Shown piece after piece: positions 1-8,081 of a stretch of DNA of 39,743 bases. Positions within the stretch are counted from its first letter, which is position 1; each line of letters starts with the position of its first letter. The stretch comes from Streptosporangiales bacterium (lineage in GTDB: Bacteria; Actinomycetota; Actinomycetes; Streptosporangiales; WHST01). The notes beneath the pieces are model-generated. The model did no database searches, was not told where the DNA came from, and saw only the letters and a program-made list of their open reading frames with translations. The stretch is from assembly GCA_009379955.1 (NCBI GenBank), contig WHST01000055.1, positions 1-39,743 on the forward strand, read 5' to 3'. Position numbers and translations under genes: made by a program.

Positions 1-37
1 ACCACGTGATCGTCGATCAACACGTACAGTGCGGTCA

Positions 38-84
38 GGAGGGTGTTCAGATCTTTGCTCACACATCGAACATGAACACCCTCC
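38..84. repeat. 12-bp perfect inverted repeat
   Basis: The arms GGAGGGTGTTCA (38-49) and TGAACACCCTCC (73-84) are exact reverse complements separated by 23 bases. No gene lies here. It may be the terminator or an operator of a gene left of the window. No T-tract follows the right arm, so a classical intrinsic terminator is not obvious. Confidence 0.6.
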
Positions 85-150
85 CCCACATCCACGGCCA
101 CGACGCGCCCAGGCCCTTCAAGGAATCACTCATCTAGCCCCCACGCCCCG

Positions 151-262
151 CTGGGGTCCCGGTCGTGGTGCCTGTACCCACTGGGGTCCCCGGTCGTGGT
201 GTCCACCCCCGCTGGGGTCCCCAGCGGGGGGCCGGACCCCCGCTGGGGACCCCAGGTGTGGT
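151..262. repeat. GC-rich tandem repeats with 25-bp palindrome
   Basis: A unit beginning CTGGGGTCCC and continuing GGTCGTGGTG occurs at 151 and 181, about 30 bases apart. Degenerate CTGGGG-containing copies follow at 212 and 243. At 206-230 the sequence is a perfect palindrome, with arms CCCCCGCTGGGG (206-217) and CCCCAGCGGGGG (219-230) around one central T. It lies 40-120 bases beyond the stop codon of the prenyltransferase gene (which ends at 270 on the minus strand), so the palindrome could end that transcript. No convincing protein is encoded in bases 1-269. Confidence 0.6.
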
Positions 263-269
263 GGTTCGG

Positions 270-1079
270 TCAGGACAGTGCGCTCGCGTTGACGGCGAAC
301 AGGACGACGGCGACGGCGGCGGCGCCGATCGCCGCGCGGAACGAGTAGCGCCTCGGCGCGAGTGCCGCGGTCACCGACAGCGCGGCGCACGCGGCGAGCG
401 CCGGCCACGCGAGCAGGGCCGGGCGACCCGGCGGACCGAGCACGAGGACGACCGACGCGGTGAGCATCGGGGCGGGGAGGACGAGGCGGGTGGTCCGTTC
501 GCCGAGGCGTTGCGGGAGTCCCCGGATCCCGGTGCGGAGGTCGCCGTCGATGTCGGGGACGGCGTTGGCGAGGTGTGCGCCGACGCCGAGGAGCGCGGCC
601 GCCGCCACGCCCCAGGCCGCGGGCCACGGGGCGCCGGGCAGGCCGAGCGTGACGAACGCGGGCAGCGCGCCGAAGCCGACCGCGTAGGGCACGAACGAGA
701 GGACCGTCCGCTTGACGCCCGCGTCGTACGTCCAGCCGGCGAGCACGCCGACGAGGTGAACGGTACCCGCGGGCACGCCCGTCGCCAGGGACAGCGGGAC
801 GCACGCGGCGAACGCGAGCACGGCCGCGCCCGCGACGAGGCGTCGTGGCGCGGCACCGGTGACGATCGGTTTGTCGGTGCGCCCCAGGGCGACGTCGCGC
901 GGCGCGTCGACCGCGTCGTTGCACCAGCCGATCGAGAGCTGTCCGGTGAGCACGGCGAGCGCCACGAGCACGCAGTCGGCGGGCGAGCGTCCGGCCGCGA
1001 CCGCCACGACGGCGACGAAGGCCGTGACGGCGGCCGTCGGCAACGGGTGCGACGCGGCGAGGAGAGCACGGACAGTCAC
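270..1079 (-). CDS. UbiA-family prenyltransferase
   Basis: An integral membrane prenyltransferase of the UbiA superfamily, 269 residues from the GTG at 1079. That start is chosen because GGAGGG lies just upstream; the longer open frame reaching 1196 would run into the start region of the divergent polyketide synthase. Both Mg-diphosphate-binding motifs are present: N54-D-A-V-D58-A-P-R-D62 (NDxxDxxxD) and D176-I-D-G-D180. Most of the rest is hydrophobic, consistent with the usual multi-helix bundle. The family transfers isoprenyl groups to aromatic or lipid acceptors. The divergent neighbour is a type III polyketide synthase operon, so the acceptor may be the phenolic or quinone product of that operon; this is inference. 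UbiA proteins also act in menaquinone, heme O and carotenoid pathways, so substrate cannot be fixed. Confidence 0.88.
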   Translation of the reverse strand: MTVRALLAASHPLPTAAVTAFVAVVAVAAGRSPADCVLVALAVLTGQLSIGWCNDAVDAPRDVALGRTDKPIVTGAAPRRLVAGAAVLAFAACVPLSLATGVPAGTVHLVGVLAGWTYDAGVKRTVLSFVPYAVGFGALPAFVTLGLPGAPWPAAWGVAAAALLGVGAHLANAVPDIDGDLRTGIRGLPQRLGERTTRLVLPAPMLTASVVLVLGPPGRPALLAWPALAACAALSVTAALAPRRYSFRAAIGAAAVAVVLFAVNASALS

Positions 1080-1183
1080 GATGAGCCCTCCGAAGCCGCC
1101 GGTCGACCGGCTTGCCAGTGTCACATGTCGCCCCGACCACGCCCGGCTGTGACAAGAGGATGCGGGTGGGGGAGATTGGACCG

Positions 1184-2239
1184 GTGCGGATCGCAAGCGT
1201 GTTCGGGGTGCTGCCGCCCCATCGGTACGAGCAGCGGCAGGTCACCGACGCGCTCGTCGGCATGGGCCTCGACCGGACGCCCGGCAGGTCCGCGCTGCTC
1301 GACCGGTTGCACGACAGCGCGCACGTACGCACCCGGCACCTCACTCTGCCGCTCGAGCGCTACGGCACGCTCTCCGGCTTCGGCGAGGCCAACGACGCGT
1401 TCATCGACGCCGCGATCGACTACGGTACGGCGGCGGTCAAGGGCGCGCTCGCGGAGGCGGGGCTGTCGCCGACCGACGTCGACCTCGTGATCTCGACATC
1501 GGTCACCGGCCTCGCCGTCCCGTCCATCGACGCGCGCATCGCCGGCGGGCTGGGCCTGCGGCAGGACGTGAAGCGCGTGCCTGTCTTCGGGCTCGGCTGC
1601 GTCGCCGGGGCCGCCGGCATCGCCCGGATGTACGACTACCTGCGGGCGTGGCCCGACCAGGTCGCCGTGCTCCTGTCGGTCGAGCTGTGCTCGCTCACGC
1701 TCCAGCGCGACGACTTCTCGACCGCGAACCTCGTGGCCAGCGCCCTGTTCGGCGACGGCGTCGCGGCGGTCGTGGCCTGCGGCGACGACCACCCGCTCGC
1801 GACCGGGCCCGAGGTCGTGGCCACCCGCAGCAGGCTCTACCCGGACACCGAGCGCGTGATGGGCTGGGACGTGAAGGACTCCGGCTTCCAGATCGTGCTC
1901 GGCGCCGACGTGCCCGACGTCGTCCGGCGGCATCTCACCGGCGACGTGACGTCGTTCCTCGCCGACCACGGTCTCGTACCCGCGGACGTCACCGCCTGGG
2001 TGTGCCACCCCGGCGGCCCGAAGGTGCTCGACGCCGTGCAGGACACGTTGCGGCTGCCGGACGGCGCCCTGGAGCTGACCTGGCGCTCGCTCGCGGACGT
2101 CGGCAACCTCTCGTCCGCCTCGGTGCTGCACGTGCTGCGCGACACCCTGCGGCTGCGTCCGCCACCCGCGGGCACGCCTGGCATGCTGCTCGCGATGGGA
2201 CCGGGATTCTGCGCCGAGCTCGTGCTGCTGCGGTGGTAG
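1184..2239 (+). CDS. Type III polyketide synthase (chalcone synthase-like)
   Basis: A homodimeric ketosynthase that extends a CoA-bound starter with malonyl-type units and cyclises the product. The GTG at 1184 is preceded by GGGGGAG and gives 351 residues, the normal length; an in-frame ATG at 1160 is the alternative. The catalytic triad is intact: Cys139 in GLGCVAGAAG, His275 in CHPGGPKV and Asn308 in GNLSSAS. The conserved C-terminal GPGF loop (AMGPGFCAE) is present. The stop overlaps the start of the methyltransferase gene, and a FAD oxidoreductase follows, an order like the Streptomyces srsABC alkylresorcinol cluster and related mycobacterial type III PKS clusters. A long-chain alkylresorcinol, pyrone or quinone product is therefore the leading guess, not naphthalene (RppA type). 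Starter preference cannot be read from the sequence. Confidence 0.93.
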   Translation: MRIASVFGVLPPHRYEQRQVTDALVGMGLDRTPGRSALLDRLHDSAHVRTRHLTLPLERYGTLSGFGEANDAFIDAAIDYGTAAVKGALAEAGLSPTDVDLVISTSVTGLAVPSIDARIAGGLGLRQDVKRVPVFGLGCVAGAAGIARMYDYLRAWPDQVAVLLSVELCSLTLQRDDFSTANLVASALFGDGVAAVVACGDDHPLATGPEVVATRSRLYPDTERVMGWDVKDSGFQIVLGADVPDVVRRHLTGDVTSFLADHGLVPADVTAWVCHPGGPKVLDAVQDTLRLPDGALELTWRSLADVGNLSSASVLHVLRDTLRLRPPPAGTPGMLLAMGPGFCAELVLLRW

Positions 2240-2754
2240 GCGCCGTGTACCCGCTGCTGGTCCTCCTCGTCGGCCTCGAACGCCTCGCCGAGCTGGTCGT
2301 CACGCGCCGCAACGCGGCGTGGAGCTTCGCGCGGGGCGGTGTCGAGGTCGGTCGCGGCCACTACCCGTGGATGGTCGCGCTGCACACGGCGCTGCTCGCC
2401 GGCTGCCTCGTCGAGGCCTGGTTGGTCGGGCGTCCGTTCGTCCCATGGCTCGGCTGGCCGATGCTGGCGCTGGTGTGCGCGTCGCAGGCGTTGCGCTGGT
2501 GGTGCATCGCCTCGCTCGGCCGCCAGTGGAACACCAGGGTGATCGTCGTCCCGGGGCTCGACCGCGTGACGCGTGGCCCGTACCGCCTGCTGCGTCACCC
2601 GAACTACGTCGCCGTCGTCGTCGAGGGCATCGCGCTGCCGCTGGTGCAGACGGCCTGGATCACCGCGCTGGCGTTCACCGCGCTCAACGCCGTGGTGCTC
2701 ACCGTACGCATCCGCAGCGAGAACGCCGCGCTGGCGCAGCTCATCTCCCGATGA
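2233..2754 (+). CDS. Isoprenylcysteine carboxyl methyltransferase-family protein
   Basis: A membrane methyltransferase of the ICMT/phospholipid methyltransferase fold, 173 residues from the GTG at 2233, which overlaps the end of the polyketide synthase gene by seven bases; GTG 2245 is also possible. Several hydrophobic segments alternate with the conserved region around residues 110-140, GPYRLLRHPNYVAVV, which in this family helps bind S-adenosylmethionine. In bacterial type III PKS clusters this family (SrsB-like) methylates the phenolic polyketide rather than a protein cysteine; applying that here is an inference from position. The stop overlaps the next start as ATGA, so the three genes are probably translationally coupled. 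Confidence 0.85.
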   Translation: MVGAVYPLLVLLVGLERLAELVVTRRNAAWSFARGGVEVGRGHYPWMVALHTALLAGCLVEAWLVGRPFVPWLGWPMLALVCASQALRWWCIASLGRQWNTRVIVVPGLDRVTRGPYRLLRHPNYVAVVVEGIALPLVQTAWITALAFTALNAVVLTVRIRSENAALAQLISR

Positions 2755-3767
2755 TCGACCTGCTCGTGGCGGGTGGCGGACCGGCGGGTCTGGCGACGGC
2801 CGTCAACGCGGCGCTCGCGGGGCTAGACGTCGTCGTCGCGGAGCCACGGTCGGTGCCGATCGACAAGGCGTGTGGCGAGGGGCTGATGCCGAACGCCGTG
2901 CGCCGGCTGTCGGCGCTCGGCGTGCACGTCGACGGTCACCCGTTCCGCGGCATCAGGTACGTCGACGCCCACCGGCAGGTCGGCACCGACTTCCGCGCCG
3001 GCCACGGCCTCGGCGTGCGCAGGACCGTCCTGCATGCCGCGCTCGCGGCGCGTGCGGCGGACCTCGGCATCCCCGTGCGTCCGGTGCGCGTCGACGGCGT
3101 GCGCCAGGACGCGGCCGGGGTCGATGCGGGTGGCGTCACGGCGCGGTACCTCGTCGCGGCCGACGGGCTGCACTCGCCGATCCGCCGTACCCTCGGCCTG
3201 GCGACGGTCGCGGGTGGTCCGGTGCGGTACGGCCTGCGGCGGCACTTCCGGGTCGCGCCCTGGTCGGAGCACGTCGAGGTGCACTGGTCCGAGAGATCGG
3301 AGGCGTACGTCACGCCGCTGGGTCCCGAGCTGGTCGGCGTCGCGCTGCTCACCGCCGAACGCGGGCCGTTCTCCCAGCAGCTGCAACGGTTCCCGGCTCT
3401 CGCGGCGCGACTGTCGTCGCGGGAGGACGACGGGCGCGTGCTCGGCGCCGGCCCGTTGCGTCAGGACGTACGCGCGCGGGTATCCGGACGCGTGCTGCTC
3501 GTCGGCGACGCCGCCGGCTATGTCGACGCGCTGACCGGCGAGGGCATCGCGGTCGCTCTCGGCGCGGCCGCCGAGCTCGTGCGCTGCGTGCGGACCGGAC
3601 GGGTCCAGGCGTACGAACGCGCGTGGCGCCGGGTGAGCCGGCGCTACCGGCTGCTGACGCGGGGCCTGGTCTGGGCGCGCGACCGCCCGGCCCTGGCGCC
3701 CCGCATCGTCCCGGCAGCCGCCCGCCTGCCGAAGGTGTTCGGCGCGGTGGTCGATCTGCTCGCCTGA
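2751..3767 (+). CDS. FAD-dependent oxidoreductase (geranylgeranyl reductase/monooxygenase type)
   Basis: A 338-residue flavoprotein of the aromatic hydroxylase/geranylgeranyl reductase superfamily. The N-terminal dinucleotide-binding motif is GGGPAG at about residues 8-13. A second FAD contact, VGDAAGYVDALTGEGIAVAL, lies around residues 250-270. The segment DKACGEGLMPNA near residue 40 is typical of the reductase-like branch. It starts in an ATGA overlap with the methyltransferase gene and ends the operon. Likely role: hydroxylation of a methylated resorcinol to a quinone (SrsC-like) or reduction of a prenyl chain; the sequence does not decide. The convergent gene starts its stop codon 31 bases downstream, with no strong hairpin between. 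Confidence 0.87.
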   Translation: MIDLLVAGGGPAGLATAVNAALAGLDVVVAEPRSVPIDKACGEGLMPNAVRRLSALGVHVDGHPFRGIRYVDAHRQVGTDFRAGHGLGVRRTVLHAALAARAADLGIPVRPVRVDGVRQDAAGVDAGGVTARYLVAADGLHSPIRRTLGLATVAGGPVRYGLRRHFRVAPWSEHVEVHWSERSEAYVTPLGPELVGVALLTAERGPFSQQLQRFPALAARLSSREDDGRVLGAGPLRQDVRARVSGRVLLVGDAAGYVDALTGEGIAVALGAAAELVRCVRTGRVQAYERAWRRVSRRYRLLTRGLVWARDRPALAPRIVPAAARLPKVFGAVVDLLA

Positions 3768-3798
3768 CGGCCGGGCAGGTGCGCGATGACGCCGGGCT

Positions 3799-5358
3799 TC
3801 ACGTCGGCAGGACGACCCGGGTGTTCGGCAGCGGGCCGAGGTAGGCCTCGCCCAGGGACCGGCGGCGGGACGAGATGTCGGTCGGGGCGGCGCTGCGCGG
3901 TGTGCCGGCGGGGACGACCCGTACGACGAACTCCTGCACCTTGGCCGGGTCCACCGGCGTCAGGTGGATCATGCAGATGAGCTCACCGTGCTCGCCCGGG
4001 ATGGACCAGGTGACGTCGGCCGGTGTCGTCGCCGAGACGATGTCGCTCGCCGGACGCGGGGCGGCCAGCGGCCCGACCCGTGCGACGAGGTCGGCGAGCT
4101 CGGCCCGACGCTCCGTCAGTGGGCGGTCGAAGTCGACGTTCTCGGCGAAGATCCGGGCGGCCAGGTCGTCGTCCCACTCCCGGACGAGCCGCTCGGTCGC
4201 CTCGCGCAGCTCCACCGTCTCCGGCCAGAGGACGACCGTCTGCGCCGGGGCGTTCTCGCGCGACAGCACGCGGCCCAGCGCCTGCACACACAGCGCCGAC
4301 GGTTCGCCACGGTGGCTGTTGGTGAGGACGACCATGCCGTTCCCGGAGTCCGGGTGCCAGAGCATGAACAGCCGGAACCCGGGCAGCCCGCCCCCGTGTG
4401 CCACGTAGGTCCCCTTGTGCAGGTCGAGCGACACCTGCAGGCCCAGCCCGTACCCGCGGATCGCCGGATGCAGTCCGCCGTCGGCGGCCACCGCGAGCGC
4501 CGGCGCGTCCACGATGTGCATGCGCTGCATCTCGCGGCGGGAGGCCCGCGAGAGCACGCCGACCTCGAGCGATCCCGTCGGCGGGCGGAACGCCGACCCC
4601 AGCCAGGTGACCCAGGTCGCCAGGTCACGCACCGTGCTCATGATGCCGCCCGCCGCCGCGAACGCCGCCGAGGCGGTGTGCGGGTACGGCACCCAACCGC
4701 GGTCCGCGTCCAGGGAGTACCCGGTCGCGCGTGCGAGGTCGCCGGGAGCGGCGTTGTCGAAGAACGTCGACGTCAGGCCGAGCGGACGGAAGACCTCGTC
4801 GCGGACGAAGTCCTCGATCGGACGACCCACGACCCGGCCGACCGCGAGTCCGGCGAGGGTGAAGCCGAGGTTGGAGTACTCGTAGACGGCGCCGGGGACA
4901 TGGCTGTAGCGGAGCCCTCTGCTCACCTGCTCGAGGACCAGGTCGACGCTCGCGTCGATAAACGGGTCGACCCACGAGTTGTCCTCGGTCAGCCCGCCGG
5001 ACATGCTGAGAAGCATCCCGAGCGTCGGCGGGTCACACGGGTCCTCCTCCGTGCCCGACGCCGAGAACTCGGGGAAGTACTTCGTGACCGGGTCGTCCAG
5101 CGACAACAGCCCGCGGTCCCGCGCGATCAGGGCGGCACACGCGACGAAACTCTTCGACATGGAGGCGATCGGGAACACGGTGTCCGCGTCGGGAACCAGC
5201 CCGTCCTCGCTCACGACGCCGAACCCGGACGCATGCGCCAGCCCGGATTCGGTCGTCCAGCCGTACGCCAACCCCTTCGCCTGGTCGGCGACGGTGTACC
5301 GGCCGAACAGCGCGTCCAGCTCGGCGTCGACGGTGACCGGGATGCTCTCGTCCGACAT
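3799..5358 (-). CDS. Serine hydrolase, beta-lactamase/peptidase S12 family
   Basis: A 519-residue SxxK-type serine hydrolase. The nucleophile motif is S66-M-S-K69, the second motif Y161-S-N163, and the third is the HGGG in VAHGGGLPGFR near residue 330. About 130 further residues follow the catalytic domain, as in D-aminopeptidase and esterase relatives. No signal peptide or transmembrane segment is visible, so it probably works in the cytoplasm. The ATG at 5358 follows AGGAAGGAT; the same frame stays open to 5994 but that part overlaps the divergent importer gene. It is divergent from a peptide-type ABC importer and a glutamine-synthetase-like gene, suggesting it hydrolyses the imported peptide, amide or ester. 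The family also includes esterases and carboxypeptidases; substrate unknown. Confidence 0.88.
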   Translation of the reverse strand: MSDESIPVTVDAELDALFGRYTVADQAKGLAYGWTTESGLAHASGFGVVSEDGLVPDADTVFPIASMSKSFVACAALIARDRGLLSLDDPVTKYFPEFSASGTEEDPCDPPTLGMLLSMSGGLTEDNSWVDPFIDASVDLVLEQVSRGLRYSHVPGAVYEYSNLGFTLAGLAVGRVVGRPIEDFVRDEVFRPLGLTSTFFDNAAPGDLARATGYSLDADRGWVPYPHTASAAFAAAGGIMSTVRDLATWVTWLGSAFRPPTGSLEVGVLSRASRREMQRMHIVDAPALAVAADGGLHPAIRGYGLGLQVSLDLHKGTYVAHGGGLPGFRLFMLWHPDSGNGMVVLTNSHRGEPSALCVQALGRVLSRENAPAQTVVLWPETVELREATERLVREWDDDLAARIFAENVDFDRPLTERRAELADLVARVGPLAAPRPASDIVSATTPADVTWSIPGEHGELICMIHLTPVDPAKVQEFVVRVVPAGTPRSAAPTDISSRRRSLGEAYLGPLPNTRVVLPT

Positions 5359-5523
5359 GCAGTGGATCCTTCCTGCTCGCCGACGAGACACTAGCCACCA
5401 CCTGCCGTGCCCTGGCCGTGCGCCCCGACCAAGTTTGGCGGTAACTTTCGTCCAGAAGACCGACGTGATGAACGATTGACGACCGTACCCTGCAGCAGCG
5501 GGGCACGACGGGAAGCTGGTGCC
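5359..5523. promoter_or_regulatory. Divergent promoter region, serine hydrolase / peptide importer
   Basis: These 165 bases separate two divergent starts and must hold both promoters. It is comparatively AT-rich around 5430-5480, with a TTGACG at 5477-5482 that could be a -35 for the importer, but no good -10 follows at the right distance. No strong operator palindrome was found. Confidence 0.4.
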
Positions 5524-7080
5524 ATGAGGCCGAGGAAGATCATGGTGGCCGCCGTCACGGTCGCGACCGTGACGGCGACGCTGGTCGGCTGCGGGGGTTC
5601 CGGCGGCACGGGCGGTTCCTCCGGCAAGCCCCAGGCGGGCGGCGACCTGGTCATGGCCAGGGCCGACGAGGCCACCAGCCTGCTGCCCTCCGTCCCGACC
5701 GACAACTCGGCCATCTGGATCATCGAGGAGATCTACGACACCCTCACGGTCCCGTCGCAGGACGGCGAGACGGTCGAGCCGTCGCTCGCCACCTCCTGGA
5801 AGCAGTCGAAGGACAAGCTGAGCTGGACGTTCACGCTCCGCAAGGGTGCGACGTTCACCAACGGTGACCCGGTCACGTCGGCCGACGTCAAGTTCTCGAT
5901 CGAGCAGAACCAGGACCCGTCCGCGCCGTTCTCGTTCATCGACTCGATCATCACCAAGATGGACACCCCGGCCGACAACACGATCGTGTTCCACACCAAG
6001 AAGCCCTGGTCACCGATCCCCGCCGACATGGCCCTGTACGCGAACTCGATCGTGCCGAAGGACTACGGCGGCATGAGCGCGGAGGAGTTCGCCAAGAAGC
6101 CGATCGGGTCCGGGCCGTTCAAGTTCGAGAGCTGGACCAGGGGCAGCAGCCTGAAGATCGTGAAGAACCCCGACCACTGGAACAAGGAGGTGCCACTCCT
6201 CGACTCGGTGACGTTCACCGTCGTGCCCGACAGCAACACCCGCGCCACCCAGCTCGCCAGCGGGCAGATCCAGATCAACGAGTACCCGGCGTACTCCAGT
6301 GTCAAGACGCTGAAGAACCAGCCAAACGCCAAGGTCACCGCGTTCCCGTCCAGCGAGGTCGACTACCTCGGCATGAACAACTCCCGCAAGCCGTTCGACG
6401 ACGTCAACGTCCGCAAGGCGATCAGCCAGGCGATCGACAAGGAAGCCATCAACAAGGCCGTGCTCTACGGCCACGGCAAGATCGCCGGTGCCTATCTGTC
6501 GCCGGTCACCTGGGCCCACAACGACGAGATCGAGGCGCCGGCATACGACCTGGCCGCCGCGAGGGCGGCGCTGGCCGAGTCGAAGGTCCCCGACGGCTTC
6601 ACCACCACCTTGACGGTCCCCTCCGGCGACCAAGACCTCGCGAGTCAGGCGCAGCTGGTCCAGGACAGCCTGGGCAAGATCGGCATCAAGGTGACGATCA
6701 AGAAGCTCGACCCGGCGGCCCTGGTCACCGCCAAGAAGGCGGGCAACTACGACATGGCGTTCGGCCTCTACACCACCGACATCGTCGACCCGGACGAGAT
6801 CGCCAGGTTCGCCGGCAGCTACACCGGCGGCGTGCACGCGGTCTACACGTGGTTCAAGGATCCGAGGATGGACAAGCTGGCCGCCACCGCGAGCAGCGAG
6901 CCGAAGCAGAGCACCCGCAAGGCCGCGTACGACGAGATGCAGGAGATCGTCGCGGACGAGGTGCCGTTCATCCCGCTGTTCTACGCGCCCGGCACCTACT
7001 CGTACTCGACCAAGGTGAACGAGTTCCATCCCGGCGGCACCGGCAACTACTTCCTGAAGAACGTCTGGCTGTCCAAATGA
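5524..7080 (+). CDS. Peptide/dipeptide ABC transporter substrate-binding lipoprotein (family 5)
   Basis: A 518-residue secreted lipoprotein that captures the ligand for the importer encoded by the next four genes. The N-terminus MRPRKIMVAAVTVATV is a charged then hydrophobic signal sequence, ending in the lipobox LVGC at about residues 20-23, followed by a Gly/Ser-rich linker. The ATG at 5524 keeps the charged n-region; an ATG at 5542 would lose it. Features of family 5 (DppA/OppA) include SPTLATSWK-like and RKGATFTNGDPVTSADVKFS segments near residue 110 and NVRKAISQAIDKEAI near residue 300. Ligands of this family include peptides, nickel, glutathione and opines, so the name 'peptide' is a family label. 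First gene of a plus-strand operon ending in the glutamine-synthetase-like gene. Confidence 0.92.
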   Translation: MRPRKIMVAAVTVATVTATLVGCGGSGGTGGSSGKPQAGGDLVMARADEATSLLPSVPTDNSAIWIIEEIYDTLTVPSQDGETVEPSLATSWKQSKDKLSWTFTLRKGATFTNGDPVTSADVKFSIEQNQDPSAPFSFIDSIITKMDTPADNTIVFHTKKPWSPIPADMALYANSIVPKDYGGMSAEEFAKKPIGSGPFKFESWTRGSSLKIVKNPDHWNKEVPLLDSVTFTVVPDSNTRATQLASGQIQINEYPAYSSVKTLKNQPNAKVTAFPSSEVDYLGMNNSRKPFDDVNVRKAISQAIDKEAINKAVLYGHGKIAGAYLSPVTWAHNDEIEAPAYDLAAARAALAESKVPDGFTTTLTVPSGDQDLASQAQLVQDSLGKIGIKVTIKKLDPAALVTAKKAGNYDMAFGLYTTDIVDPDEIARFAGSYTGGVHAVYTWFKDPRMDKLAATASSEPKQSTRKAAYDEMQEIVADEVPFIPLFYAPGTYSYSTKVNEFHPGGTGNYFLKNVWLSK

Positions 7081-7145
7081 GGTGGGCACTGTGACGGGGG
7101 CGCTGTGACGGGAGCGCTCGACCGGCGGCGTACGGAGGAGAGCGG

Positions 7146-8081
7146 ATGGGTCGCTGGCTGATCCGGCGCCTACTGCTCGCGATCCCCGTCGTCTGGGGCG
7201 TCGTCACGATCTCGTTCGTGCTGATGCACCTGGCTCCCGGCGACCCGGCCGCGACGGCGCTCGGGGAGAAGGCGAGCCCGGAGGCCGTCGCCGCGCTCCG
7301 CCACCTGTGGGGTCTCGACCAGAGCCTGCCGGAGCAGTACTGGAGCTACCTCGGCCAGATCGTCCGCGGTGACCTCGGCGACTCGCTGTACTTCCGCGCG
7401 TCGATCACCTCGCTGATGGTGCAGCGGCTGCCGGTGACGCTCGCGCTGATCGTGATGAGCGCCGTCATCGCGTCACTCATCTCGGTTCCGCTGGCGTCGC
7501 GGAGCGCGGCGAACGTGAACGGGCCCGTCACCCAGGCGGTACGGATGTTCAACGCCGTGATCCAGGGCGCGCCGACGTTCTTCGTCGGCAGCATGCTGAT
7601 CCTGTTCCTCGGCGTCCGGATCGCGCTCTTCCCCGCCGGCGGGTACCCGGACGGCGTCGTCCAGCGCGCCTGGGCGCTGGTGCTGCCCGCGTTGACGATC
7701 GCGCTGAGCATCGTGCCACTCCTCGTCCGCGGGCTGCGCGCCGCGATGATCGAGGCGCTTGGCAGCGAGTACGTCTCGTTCGCCCGTTCCAAGGGCCTGA
7801 GCGACACCGCGGTCAACCGCAGGTACGTGCTGCGCAACGCGGGCATCTCCGGCGTGAGCATCCTCGGCATCCAGGTCGGTGCTCTCGCCAGTGGCGCGCT
7901 CGTGGTCGAGCAGGTCTTCGCCATCCCTGGCATGGGCTCGATGCTGATGACGGGCATCCTCAACCGCGACTACGCCCTGGTACAGGCGTGCACCCTGGTC
8001 TTCGGTCTGCTCGTGGTCGTCGTCTACCTGGCGACGGACCTCGTCTACGCCCGGCTCGACCCGAGAGCGAGGCTGAGTTGA
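7146..8081 (+). CDS. ABC transporter permease, DppB-like
   Basis: A 311-residue inner-membrane permease of the binding-protein-dependent type. It opens with the typical WLIRRLLLAIPVVWGVVTISFVLMHLAPGDP segment family signature (first helix, then APGDP). The cytoplasmic loop that docks on the ATPases is visible around residues 200-225 (EALGSEYVSFARSKGLS). GGAGGAG lies five bases before the ATG at 7146. It pairs with the next gene as the DppB/DppC heterodimer; the last codon overlaps the following start. Confidence 0.92.
   Translation: MGRWLIRRLLLAIPVVWGVVTISFVLMHLAPGDPAATALGEKASPEAVAALRHLWGLDQSLPEQYWSYLGQIVRGDLGDSLYFRASITSLMVQRLPVTLALIVMSAVIASLISVPLASRSAANVNGPVTQAVRMFNAVIQGAPTFFVGSMLILFLGVRIALFPAGGYPDGVVQRAWALVLPALTIALSIVPLLVRGLRAAMIEALGSEYVSFARSKGLSDTAVNRRYVLRNAGISGVSILGIQVGALASGALVVEQVFAIPGMGSMLMTGILNRDYALVQACTLVFGLLVVVVYLATDLVYARLDPRARLS

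Noticed and set aside
151-230. Possible CRISPR array
   Set aside because: Only two good repeat units, with short, similar spacers and no cas genes.
165-1490. Long open frame on the plus strand opposite the prenyltransferase
   Set aside because: Its product is Arg/Gly/Asp-rich low-complexity sequence, typical of antisense frames in GC-rich DNA, and the minus strand holds a clear UbiA protein.
5359-5994. N-terminal extension of the serine hydrolase to 731 residues
   Set aside because: The extension overlaps the divergent binding-protein gene and has no domain; ATG 5358 has a good Shine-Dalgarno.
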